A DNA stretch of 64,000 nucleotides from Mycolicibacterium goodii (lineage in GTDB: Bacteria; Actinomycetota; Actinomycetes; Mycobacteriales; Mycobacteriaceae), in NCBI RefSeq assembly GCF_022370755.2, contig NZ_CP092364.2, forward strand, positions 6,386,001 through 6,450,000, given 5' to 3'. The position numbers and the translations under genes were made by a program. The notes under the pieces are model-generated. The model did not search any database, was not told the origin of the DNA, and worked only from the letters and a program-made list of their open reading frames with translations. Of the stretch, positions 35,915 through 45,461 are shown piece by piece (the first letter of the stretch is position 1; each line of letters starts with the position of its first letter).

Positions 35915-38900
35915 TCAACCACCCGCGGTGGTGAGGCGACGCACCTGCGCGGTCGCCACCGACAGCATCGCGAGGTCGGGGTTCTCGAAGGAGAGAACCT
36001 CCCGCAGCGTGCGCCGGGCCCGTTCGATCCGGGGCCGGTTGTAGGCCTCGAACTCGGCAATGACGTCGACGTTGTCGGTGTGGGGCCCGACGAGGCGGTA
36101 GACGTCGCGCGCCAGATCGCGCAGGGATCGGTAGAGATCCTCACGCAGAGCCAACCGCGCCAACGCGTTCCACCGACCGTTGCGAGGCAGCGACGACACG
36201 GCGTACAACAGGCCGTCGACACCGAGATGCGCCGAAAGCTCGAAGTAGATGTGCGCGAGCCTCGTGGCGTCCTCTTCGTATGCGTGCGCGATGTCGATGA
36301 TGTCGAGCAGGCTGTAGGCGTAGAGCGCCTCGCTGAGTCGTCGTGCGACGGCGGCGGGCACGCCCTGGTCGATGTACTCGTCGTGAATACGGTTGACCGT
36401 CAGCAGTTCCTGGCCACGCAGCATCTCCGACAGCTTGCCGCGCAGTGTCGTGACCGCCTGGAACCGACTGACCTCGGTGTCGATCGACAATGGCTGCGGG
36501 CGATTCAGCAGGAACCATCGCGACGCCCGGTCCAGCAGACGCCTGCCCTCGATGATCAGGCTGTCGGTGAGCTGCGGCGGCAACCCTGCGGCGTGAATGT
36601 CGTGCCACATCGCGTCGAGTTCGAAAACCTCCGAGACGACGGCGTGCGCCCGCACGATCTCGCTTGTGCTGGAATCGGTTTCCTCGACCAGCCGGAACGC
36701 GTAGGTCAGGCCCGACGTGGCGAGCACATGGTTGACCACCGACGTCGCGATGATCTCGCGCCGCAGCGGATGCTCGGTGAGCCGGTCACCGAGTCGGCGA
36801 CGCAGCGTCGCCGGGAAATACCGGTGCAGGGCCGCGGTGAAATACGGATCGTCGAAATCGTCGGCGGCCAGCAGATCGGCCTTGAGGCCGAGCTTGGTGT
36901 GCGCCATCAGCGTCGCGAGCTGCGGTCGGGTGAGCCCTTCGCCCGCCGACGCCATCACCGCGAACTCCTCGGCGCTGGGCAGATGTTCGCGCTCGCGGAC
37001 CAGACCGCTGCGTTCGAGTGCGGTCGTCATACGGGCGTGTACCGACACCATCTGTGCGGCGTTGGACCGGGCGTCGCGCAGCAGCCGGTTGTGGGCCCGG
37101 TTGTTGGCGAGCACGTGTGCGGCCACCTCGTCGGTCATGTCGGCCAGCAGCTGGTTGCGCTCGGTGCCGGGGATCCGGCCCGCCAACAGGATCTTGAGGT
37201 TCACTTCGTGATCCGAGCAGTCCACGCCGGCCGCGTTGTCGATCGCGTCGGTGTTGATGTAGCCGCCGTTGCGCGCGAATTCGATACGTCCGCGCGGTGA
37301 CACGCCGAGGTTGCCGCCCTCGACGATGATCGTGGCCCGCACCTGCGCCGCATCCACCCGCACGTTGTCGTTGACCTTGTCACCGACGTCGCCGTGCTGC
37401 TCGTCGGAGGCCTTGATGTAGGTGCCGATGCCGCCGTTGAACAGCAGATCGACCGGCGCGCACAGGATGCGGCGGATCAGCTCCGTCGGTGTCACGAACG
37501 CCGCGTCGTCGTCGATGCCAAGGGCCGCGCGCATCTGCGCCGAGACCCCGATTCGCTTCGCGGTACGCGGCCACACCCCGCCGCCCGCGCTGATGAGGCT
37601 GCGGTCGTAGTCGTCCCACGACGAGCGTGACAGCGCGAAGAGCCGCTGCCGCTCGCGGTAGGCCGCCTGCGTCGACGGGTCGGGGTCGACGAAGATGTGG
37701 CGGTGGTCGAATGCGGCGACGAGCCGGATGCCGCGGCGCAGCAGCATCCCGTTGCCGAACACATCACCGCTCATGTCGCCGATCCCGACGACCCGGAATT
37801 CGTCGGTCGCCGAATCGATCCCGAGCTCCCGCAGGTGGCTGTCGCCGCTGACCCATGCCCCGCGCGCGGTGATGCCCATGGCCTTGTGGTCGTAGCCCGC
37901 GGAGCCGCCGGAGGCGAAGGCGTCGCCGAGCCAGTAGCGGCGGTCGAGCGCGACCGCGTTGGCGATGTCGGAGAACGTCGCGGTGCCCTTGTCGGCCGCC
38001 ACCACGAGGTACGGGTCGGGGCCGTCGTGGCACACGACACCCTCGGGTTGGGGGTGCTCGCCGGACGCGGCGTTGTCGACGACGTCGAGGAGGGCGGAGA
38101 CGAACTGCTTGTAGCACCGCATCCCGTCGGTGCGCGACGGCGACGGCGCCTTGACGACGAAGACACCCTTGGCGCCCGCGGGGACGATCATGGCATTCTT
38201 CACCGCTTGCGCCTTGACGAGCCCGAGGACCTCGGTGCGGTAGTCGTCGTGGCGGTCCGACCAACGCAGTCCGCCGCGGGCGACCAGTCCGAACCGCAGG
38301 TGCAGACCCTCGAAATGCGGTGCGTAGACGAAGATCTCGGACAGTGGACGCGGCTGCGGCAGCTCATCGATCACGGCGGCGTCGAACTTGTGCACCAGGT
38401 AGGGCGCCGACGGCGTGAGCGCCTCCGGCGTGAAGGCATTGGTGCGCACGGTCGCGTTGACCAGGCTGCGGTAGGTGCGCAGGATGCGGTCGGCATCGAT
38501 GTGCACCACACGGTCGATCTCGGTTTCCAGCCGCTGGTCGGCTGCGGCCATGTCGCGTGCTCGCACGTCGCCGCTGGAGACGGACTGCCGGGCGAACCGG
38601 GCCTCGAACAGCGCGACGACCGCCGTGGTCGCCTCGGGGTTGTCCAGCAGCACCTGCTGGATGCGGCCCTGCCCGTACGGCAGCGGCAGCTGGCGCAGGT
38701 AGCGGCTGTAGCTGCGCAACACCGCGACCTGGCGCCAGTCCAGCCCCGCGGTGGGGATCAGCGCGTTCAGCCGGTCGGCCTCGATGCGGCCGGACCAGAT
38801 GGCGCGGAAGGTGTCACAGATCTGGTTCTGTGCCCTGCTCCAGTCCCGCGCGAAGCCCTGCGCGCCGGCGGTGCCGGGGTCGAGGACCAGCTCGTAGACG

Positions 38901-39127
38901 TGGCACACCGATCCGTCGTCCCGTGTTGGTGACGTGGTGTATTCGTTGATGACCTCGAGATCCATGCTCTCCAGCGCGGGCAGCATCCGGCGTAGCGGAA
39001 CGGGTTGCGCAGCGGCCAGGACGAATCGCAGAGGCTCGTGGGGGTGGACGGGATGGTGCAGGCGGACGGTGATCTCGTCACCGGCCAGTGCGTCAAGTTC
39101 TTCGCCGTTGAAGAACGCGGTGGACAC
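35915..39127 (-). CDS. gdh: NAD-dependent glutamate dehydrogenase, large L_115-type
   Basis: 1070 aa (about 117 kDa) from GTG with GGGAGGA upstream. The catalytic domain is recognisable: RFGLVARGGLRWSDRHDDYRTEVLGLVKAQAVKNAMIVPAGAKGVFVVKAP with the reactive lysines, and the NAD-binding VVGIGDMSGDVFGNGMLLRRGIRLVAAFDHRHIFVDPDP. It lacks the roughly 500-residue N-terminal extension of the L_180 enzymes, matching the L_115 class that M. smegmatis is known to carry besides L_180. It deaminates glutamate to 2-oxoglutarate and ammonium. It interrupts the dnaQ-leuA synteny of M. tuberculosis. Confidence 0.92.
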   Translation of the reverse strand: MSTAFFNGEELDALAGDEITVRLHHPVHPHEPLRFVLAAAQPVPLRRMLPALESMDLEVINEYTTSPTRDDGSVCHVYELVLDPGTAGAQGFARDWSRAQNQICDTFRAIWSGRIEADRLNALIPTAGLDWRQVAVLRSYSRYLRQLPLPYGQGRIQQVLLDNPEATTAVVALFEARFARQSVSSGDVRARDMAAADQRLETEIDRVVHIDADRILRTYRSLVNATVRTNAFTPEALTPSAPYLVHKFDAAVIDELPQPRPLSEIFVYAPHFEGLHLRFGLVARGGLRWSDRHDDYRTEVLGLVKAQAVKNAMIVPAGAKGVFVVKAPSPSRTDGMRCYKQFVSALLDVVDNAASGEHPQPEGVVCHDGPDPYLVVAADKGTATFSDIANAVALDRRYWLGDAFASGGSAGYDHKAMGITARGAWVSGDSHLRELGIDSATDEFRVVGIGDMSGDVFGNGMLLRRGIRLVAAFDHRHIFVDPDPSTQAAYRERQRLFALSRSSWDDYDRSLISAGGGVWPRTAKRIGVSAQMRAALGIDDDAAFVTPTELIRRILCAPVDLLFNGGIGTYIKASDEQHGDVGDKVNDNVRVDAAQVRATIIVEGGNLGVSPRGRIEFARNGGYINTDAIDNAAGVDCSDHEVNLKILLAGRIPGTERNQLLADMTDEVAAHVLANNRAHNRLLRDARSNAAQMVSVHARMTTALERSGLVREREHLPSAEEFAVMASAGEGLTRPQLATLMAHTKLGLKADLLAADDFDDPYFTAALHRYFPATLRRRLGDRLTEHPLRREIIATSVVNHVLATSGLTYAFRLVEETDSSTSEIVRAHAVVSEVFELDAMWHDIHAAGLPPQLTDSLIIEGRRLLDRASRWFLLNRPQPLSIDTEVSRFQAVTTLRGKLSEMLRGQELLTVNRIHDEYIDQGVPAAVARRLSEALYAYSLLDIIDIAHAYEEDATRLAHIYFELSAHLGVDGLLYAVSSLPRNGRWNALARLALREDLYRSLRDLARDVYRLVGPHTDNVDVIAEFEAYNRPRIERARRTLREVLSFENPDLAMLSVATAQVRRLTTAGG

Positions 39128-39255
39128 AGATTCCTCCCTGATCAGGTTGGTGATGCGTGACAGATATGAGTGTGCGGTGGAAACACACGCAGCACCCCTG
39201 ACACTTCGTCACCAATCAAGGTCAGAATTGGACACTCTGTACATGGCCAAAGACG

Positions 39256-39290
39256 ACTTCAGCGCCGTTGCGATGCAACGGCGCTGAAGT
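39256..39290 (-). terminator. Terminator of leuA
   Basis: A perfect 16-bp stem (39256-39271 with 39275-39290) and a three-base GAT loop, ten bases past the leuA stop. Strongest hairpin of the window. The remaining gap to the gdh start (39128-39255) presumably carries the gdh promoter; I could not pick one. Confidence 0.88.
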
Positions 39291-39299
39291 GTTGAGGAA

Positions 39300-41183
<1,884 letters not shown>

Positions 41184-41237
41184 TCAGACCCCGCCGCGGC
41201 GTCCGAGAAGGAGCACCCGCTGCACGCCCACCACCAT
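41184..41237 (-). CDS. Candidate leuA leader peptide (leucine attenuation)
   Basis: A 17-codon frame, ATG 41237 to TGA, encoding MVVGVQRVLLLGRRGGV. It has three consecutive leucine codons (CTC CTT CTC) and five valines, the composition expected of a branched-chain attenuator. Its stop lies in a 14-base palindrome GGTCTGATCAGACC (41180-41193), and further short stems (TCGCG/CGCGA, GAGT/ACTC) precede leuA, offering alternative folds. No clear ribosome site is seen, and one promoter-like TATGGT would overlap the ATG, so this is an inference. Confidence 0.5.
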   Translation of the reverse strand: MVVGVQRVLLLGRRGGV

Positions 41238-41274
41238 AGCGCGCCCGGCTGGCAGTCCCCAAACCGCGGTCGCG

Positions 41275-42648
41275 TCACAGGCCTGCCAGCTGCGGCAGCG
41301 TGAGGTGCGCGATCCAGAAGTAGATCATCAGACCCGTGCCGTCGACCACGGTCGCGATCATCGGCGCCGACACCACGGCCGGATCGACCCGCAGTTTCTT
41401 CAGTACCAGCGGCAACACCGACGACACCAGTGAGGCCCACATCACGATGGCCGCGACCGTCAGGCACACCGTGAGCGTCACCTCGGGCCCGACGCCGAGC
41501 GTCCAGGCCCGGATCATCGCCGCGACCGCCATCGCGACCGCGATCAGGAAGCCCGTCGACATCTCCTTCGACAGAATCGCAGGCAGGTCGCGGAACCGGA
41601 TCTGGCCGGTTCCCATCGCACGGACCAGCGTCGTGGTGATCTGCGTACCGGTGTTGCCTCCGGTGCCGATCAGCAGCGGAATGAAGAACGCGAGCGCGAC
41701 GACGGCTTCCATCTCGTCCTCGAACGCGCGCAGCACCGTGCCGGTGTAGGCCTCCGCGGCGAACAACACCAGCAGCCACACGATGCGCTTGCGCCACAAC
41801 AGCCAGGGGGAGGCGCGCAGATAGGGCACGTCGAGCGGTTCTGAGCCGCCCTGCCGTTCGGCGTCCTCGGTGGCCTCACGCTCGACGGCCTCGATGGCAT
41901 CATCCTCTACGAGGACCCCCAGCAGCCTGCCCTCGGCGTCGACGACCGGCAGCTCGTCGAGCTTGTGCTCGATCAGCGTCTTGGCGGCCTCTTCGATGTC
42001 GGTCAGCGGTGTCACCGTCACCGGCACGTCGCGCATCAACGTGCCGATCGGGACCTGCGGCTGCGCCAGCACCAGTTCGCGCAGCCGCACCGCACCGCGC
42101 AGCGCGTTGTCGTCGTCGACGACGTACACCGATGCCCCGACCGCGCTGTCGGGATGCGCCGCGGCGTAGTCGCGGATCTGGTCGACGGCCTGCGCGATGG
42201 TCGCCGACGGGGCGACGCAAAGGGTGTCGGTGTGCATTCGGGCGGCGACCGAATCCTGCGGCCAGGACAACACGTCGAGCAGCTCGCGCGCCCGTTCGAT
42301 GGGCATCGCACCCAACACGGATTCGCGCTTCGCCTCGTCGAGCTCACGCACGATATCGGCGGCGTCGGGCGCATTGAGCACCGCGAGCACACGTGCGGCC
42401 GATGTGTCCGACATGGATTTGAGCAGCCGCGCCGCGAGGTCGAGTTCGACGCTGCACAGCAGTTCGGCGCCCGTGGCCGCATCGAGCAGGTCACCGAGCC
42501 GTCGGCGCTCCGGATGCGAGAGCCCCGCGAGCTGCCGCTCCCGCTCATCGGAGTCCGTGACGACCTCGAGCCACAACTCGACCGCCTTGGGGGTGTTCAA
42601 CGCGACCGTTTGGCGCAGATCGATCGTGGCGTCCCTGGTGGTGCTCAT
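41275..42648 (-). CDS. mgtE: MgtE family magnesium transporter
   Basis: 457 aa from ATG 42648 (GGAGGCAC upstream). N-domain of helical repeats (about 20-130), two CBS domains (about 135-260, e.g. LIEHKLDELPVVDAEGRLLGVLVEDDAIEAV) and five C-terminal membrane segments with the pore motif LLIGTGGNTGTQITTTLVRAM. The CBS and N-domains sense cytosolic magnesium and close the channel. No Mg-responsive leader is apparent in the short upstream gap. Confidence 0.93.
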   Translation of the reverse strand: MSTTRDATIDLRQTVALNTPKAVELWLEVVTDSDERERQLAGLSHPERRRLGDLLDAATGAELLCSVELDLAARLLKSMSDTSAARVLAVLNAPDAADIVRELDEAKRESVLGAMPIERARELLDVLSWPQDSVAARMHTDTLCVAPSATIAQAVDQIRDYAAAHPDSAVGASVYVVDDDNALRGAVRLRELVLAQPQVPIGTLMRDVPVTVTPLTDIEEAAKTLIEHKLDELPVVDAEGRLLGVLVEDDAIEAVEREATEDAERQGGSEPLDVPYLRASPWLLWRKRIVWLLVLFAAEAYTGTVLRAFEDEMEAVVALAFFIPLLIGTGGNTGTQITTTLVRAMGTGQIRFRDLPAILSKEMSTGFLIAVAMAVAAMIRAWTLGVGPEVTLTVCLTVAAIVMWASLVSSVLPLVLKKLRVDPAVVSAPMIATVVDGTGLMIYFWIAHLTLPQLAGL

Positions 42649-42735
42649 GTGCCTCCTCCGCGCGTTCCGGCGCAGCAAACACTAAAGCACATGAGCGCCA
42701 CGAGGATAAGTGACGAACAGCTGTCCTTCAGGTGT

Positions 42736-42753
42736 ACGGCAGGGGTTTGCCGT
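42736..42753 (-). terminator. Weak hairpin after the nitrile-hydratase-like genes
   Basis: ACGGCA (42736-42741) and TGCCGT (42748-42753) form a 6-bp stem with a six-base loop that touches the last stop codon. The gap 42649-42735 otherwise shows nothing. Confidence 0.35.
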
Positions 42754-43103
42754 CAGGCCTCCAGCCGGGTGCGCACGGTCTCGATGCGCCGCTGCAGTTC
42801 GTCTTCGGCGATCACGCCACGTGCGAGCAGTGAATGCGCAAGGGCCAGTAGCTGATTCTCCGGGTAGGGCACATCGGCGTACACCGTCGCCGACAGGGCA
42901 TCCTCCTCGTCACGGCGGTCCTTGAAGTTCAGCACCTCCGGTCCGCACGCCGACCGGTCGAGCGCGTCGCACATGCCGTCGAGGCTCGACTTCCACGGCG
43001 GCACAGGGTTTTCCACGCCGTACTTGGCAGCCATGACCGGCCAGGTCTGGTTGCGCTCGACGATGCGGCTCAGCGTGGGCAGTCGGTCGGGTTCTTCGAT
43101 CAT
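42753..43103 (-). CDS. Nitrile hydratase accessory/small subunit-like protein
   Basis: 116 aa, three bases after the alpha gene. Motifs RNQTWPVMAAKYGVENPVPPWKSSLDGMCDALD and PENQLLALAHSLLARGVIAEDELQRRIE resemble the N-terminal helical part of nitrile hydratase beta subunits and the small activator proteins encoded beside them; thiocyanate hydrolase and toyocamycin nitrile hydratase also have three separate subunits. It could be a third subunit or the metal-insertion partner. I cannot decide between them. Confidence 0.65.
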   Translation of the reverse strand: MIEEPDRLPTLSRIVERNQTWPVMAAKYGVENPVPPWKSSLDGMCDALDRSACGPEVLNFKDRRDEEDALSATVYADVPYPENQLLALAHSLLARGVIAEDELQRRIETVRTRLEA

Positions 43104-43106
43104 CGC

Positions 43107-43817
43107 TCACCCCGCCGGGTGGATCGCGGGACGCGTTTCGACGATCACGTTGGTGGTGACCCCGGGCTTGGGCAGCGCGACGCCGATCAGGCAGTCGCGC
43201 GTGATGATCTCGGCGAGTTGATCCTCGGTCCAGCCCTCGGTGCCCTCGGGCCGCATCGGCATCACCATGAAGCGGTGCTTCTGGTTGGAATCCTCGACGC
43301 GGACCTCGACGTCATCGGGCAGGTACAACCCGAACTCGGCGAGCACCTGCCGCGGCCAGCGTACGAGCCGCCTCCGGTAGTTCGGGGTGCGGTACCACTC
43401 GGGTGAGTTGCCAAGGATCGGCCGCGGGTAGCACGAGCACAACGCGCAGACGATGACGTGATGCAGCGTGGGCGTGTCCTCGAGGATCTTGAAAGCCGTG
43501 AAATCACTGGGTGTTCCGAAACCGGTGGGCTCGAGCCAGTCGACGCCCACCTCCTTGCTGGCCGCCAGTGCATCGGTGAGGGCGAGCTGTCTGAAGTCGG
43601 GGTCCAGCCAGGCCCTGGCCACCAGGCGCGCGGCGGGCGTCGGGCCGATCTGCTCCGCGAACTCGGTGAACCGGCGGTGCTCCTCGGCGGTGAAGATGCC
43701 CTTCTCGATGCACAGTTCGCGCAACGCGATCTCGAGGACCTCGAAGTCGGTGACCTCGTCGACCATGGGCTTCACGGTCCGGTCGTGATCGTGGTCGTGA
43801 TCGTGGTTACCGCTCAT
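43107..43817 (-). CDS. Nitrile hydratase/thiocyanate hydrolase-type metal subunit (alpha)
   Basis: 236 aa from ATG 43817, overlapping the beta stop as ATGA. The metal centre is Cys124-Ala-Leu-Cys127-Ser-Cys129 followed by YPRP, the YP form typical of thiocyanate hydrolase gamma and three-subunit nitrile hydratases rather than the TPWP of the common ones. The residue after the first Cys is Ala, where cobalt enzymes have Thr and iron enzymes Ser. The N-terminus starts MSGNHDHDHDHDR, a His/Asp repeat that may bind metal. The reaction should be hydration of a nitrile, thiocyanate or similar C-N triple bond to an amide or acid. Confidence 0.88.
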   Translation of the reverse strand: MSGNHDHDHDHDRTVKPMVDEVTDFEVLEIALRELCIEKGIFTAEEHRRFTEFAEQIGPTPAARLVARAWLDPDFRQLALTDALAASKEVGVDWLEPTGFGTPSDFTAFKILEDTPTLHHVIVCALCSCYPRPILGNSPEWYRTPNYRRRLVRWPRQVLAEFGLYLPDDVEVRVEDSNQKHRFMVMPMRPEGTEGWTEDQLAEIITRDCLIGVALPKPGVTTNVIVETRPAIHPAG

Positions 43818-44653
43818 AGGCTCTTCTCCAACCAGCGTTCGGGGATCTCGGTTTGCAGTGTGTCCGTTGTGGTTCCGGTGTAGCCGTAAAACAACTCGGA
43901 GAGGTTGAAGCGCACGATGTAGAACCACTCCGGTGTGGCGTCCGTGCGGTCCCAGGTCTCGTCCTCGGGCGCCGGGCTCTCGTAGGTGACCTCGGCGATC
44001 ACCCCTTTGGCGCCGCGCACGTACTCGGGTGTACGCGTGTAGAGCAGGGCGGGCAGGTCGCGGACCACCACGGCCTCGCCGACCGAGAACTTGGGCGTGC
44101 CTGCTTTCCCGGCGTAGATCTGCGGGTCGCCGATGCCGACCGCGCGGATGTGGTGCTCGTTGCGCCTGACGTCGGCGCCGTCGCCCTCGGACTTCGGCTT
44201 CGCCTCGAGCATGCGTCCGGCCAACCCGTCCCGGTAGCGCTCCTGGACCTCGACCATGCGGTCGGTGAGCTCACCGTGGCTGATGTGGTGTTTTTCGATC
44301 AGCACGCGCGCCACGGCCCACAGCCATCGGCCGTAGTAGGGCAGGCCCTGGTAGATGGCACGTCCCACGTCGACGTTGCCGATGCGGCGGCGCTCCTCGG
44401 AGAGCCAGATCCCGCGCCACGCGAGCACCTCGCAGATGACGTAGGTCATGTGCTCCCAGTATTCGTACTCCTTGTTCTCGTACTTCATCGGCGCATCCGG
44501 TTCACCGCCGACGTCGTGCACGGTCTTCATGTAGGCGAGAAACCGGTCATGGTCGAGCAGGTCGGGTGTCGGGGCGTCGGGAACTTCGGGAAAGTGCGCT
44601 TTGAGGCGACCGACCAAATCCAATTTCGCTGCGCGTTCGGCGGCTGAACTCAT
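43814..44653 (-). CDS. Nitrile hydratase beta-type subunit
   Basis: 279 aa. The N-terminal half contains the beta signature TVHDVGGEPDAPMKYENKEYEYWEHMTYVICEVLAWRGIW; after a polar stretch, the C-terminal SH3-like barrel begins FSVGEAVVVRDLPALLYTRTPEYVRGAKGVIAEV and ends WFYIVRFNLSELFYGY. Thus both halves that are split into two subunits in thiocyanate hydrolase are fused here. It is the first gene of the trio; a 132-base gap separates it from the XRE-cupin gene, so it may have its own promoter. Confidence 0.88.
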   Translation of the reverse strand: MSSAAERAAKLDLVGRLKAHFPEVPDAPTPDLLDHDRFLAYMKTVHDVGGEPDAPMKYENKEYEYWEHMTYVICEVLAWRGIWLSEERRRIGNVDVGRAIYQGLPYYGRWLWAVARVLIEKHHISHGELTDRMVEVQERYRDGLAGRMLEAKPKSEGDGADVRRNEHHIRAVGIGDPQIYAGKAGTPKFSVGEAVVVRDLPALLYTRTPEYVRGAKGVIAEVTYESPAPEDETWDRTDATPEWFYIVRFNLSELFYGYTGTTTDTLQTEIPERWLEKSL

Positions 44654-44785
44654 GCGGGGCCCCCTCGAAAGTGCCGCAATGAAACGTCACGCGAACTGTA
44701 GCCACCCGGGGGTTTCCGCGCAGCGTAATCGAGCGTTTTACGCCTGCAGAAATTCCCAGGCTTCGCACAGTTATGTGACGGGAAC

Positions 44786-45436
44786 TCAGACCTGTGAATC
44801 GGGGAAAGCGATGACCGACAGGAAACGAATGGGCAGTTCGACCAGATCCACCGGTCCGTGCGCGCCTTCACCGTCGATCTGCAGGGAGTCGCCTGGCTGC
44901 AGCCGGTACACCGAACGGCTGTGGCTGTAGTCCATGACCCCTTCGAGCATGTAGATGAATTCGGTGCCGGGATGCTGGAAAAGCGGATAGGTCTGGCTTT
45001 TCTCGGTGAGCGTGACGTGCAGGCATTCGAGCCGCTTGTGCTCGCCGCGCAGGGAGCTGAGCAATTGGTATTCGTGGCCTTGCCTGGTGCCGTTGCGGAC
45101 GATTTCCGGGCCGGTGCCCGCTTTTACGAAAGCGGCGGGCCGTTCCACGTCGGCGCCGCGGAACAGGCTCGTGACCGGCACGTCGAGCCCCTTGGCCAGC
45201 AGGGCCAACGTGGACAGGCTGCAGGAGGTCTGCGCGTTCTCGATCTTGGACATCATCGCCTTGGAGATGCCCACCCTGGCCGCCATCTCGGCGACGGTGA
45301 GACCGTGCTGCTGGCGGAGTTGGCGCACGTTGCGTCCGATCGCTGCCTCGAACTCCAGTTCCTCGACCGGTGCCTGGGGATCACGCTCGCGGGCCGTTCC
45401 GGACTTGTTGCGGAGCAGCGGAACGTCGTCGCTCAC
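44786..45436 (-). CDS. XRE-cupin transcriptional regulator
   Basis: 216 aa from GTG 45436 (AGGAGGGA upstream). XRE helix-turn-helix at about 34-90 (IGRNVRQLRQQHGLTVAEMAARVGISKAMMSKIENAQTSCSLSTLALLAKGLDVPVTSLF) and a C-terminal cupin barrel (about 140-205, FQHPGTEFIYMLEGVMDYSHSRSVYRLQPGDSLQID). Regulators of this make-up (PuuR and relatives) control amine and gamma-glutamyl-amine pathways, agreeing with the flanking glutamine-synthetase-like and flavoprotein genes. Confidence 0.9.
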   Translation of the reverse strand: MSDDVPLLRNKSGTARERDPQAPVEELEFEAAIGRNVRQLRQQHGLTVAEMAARVGISKAMMSKIENAQTSCSLSTLALLAKGLDVPVTSLFRGADVERPAAFVKAGTGPEIVRNGTRQGHEYQLLSSLRGEHKRLECLHVTLTEKSQTYPLFQHPGTEFIYMLEGVMDYSHSRSVYRLQPGDSLQIDGEGAHGPVDLVELPIRFLSVIAFPDSQV

Positions 45437-45461
45437 GTGATCCCTCCTGTTCGACGTCGAC

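Noticed and set aside
35903..37300. 465-codon plus-strand frame opposite gdh
   Set aside because: Shadow of the glutamate dehydrogenase C-terminal half.
42649..42735. Possible magnesium-sensing leader before mgtE
   Set aside because: Too short and without the expected paired elements; only a simple ribosome site is seen.
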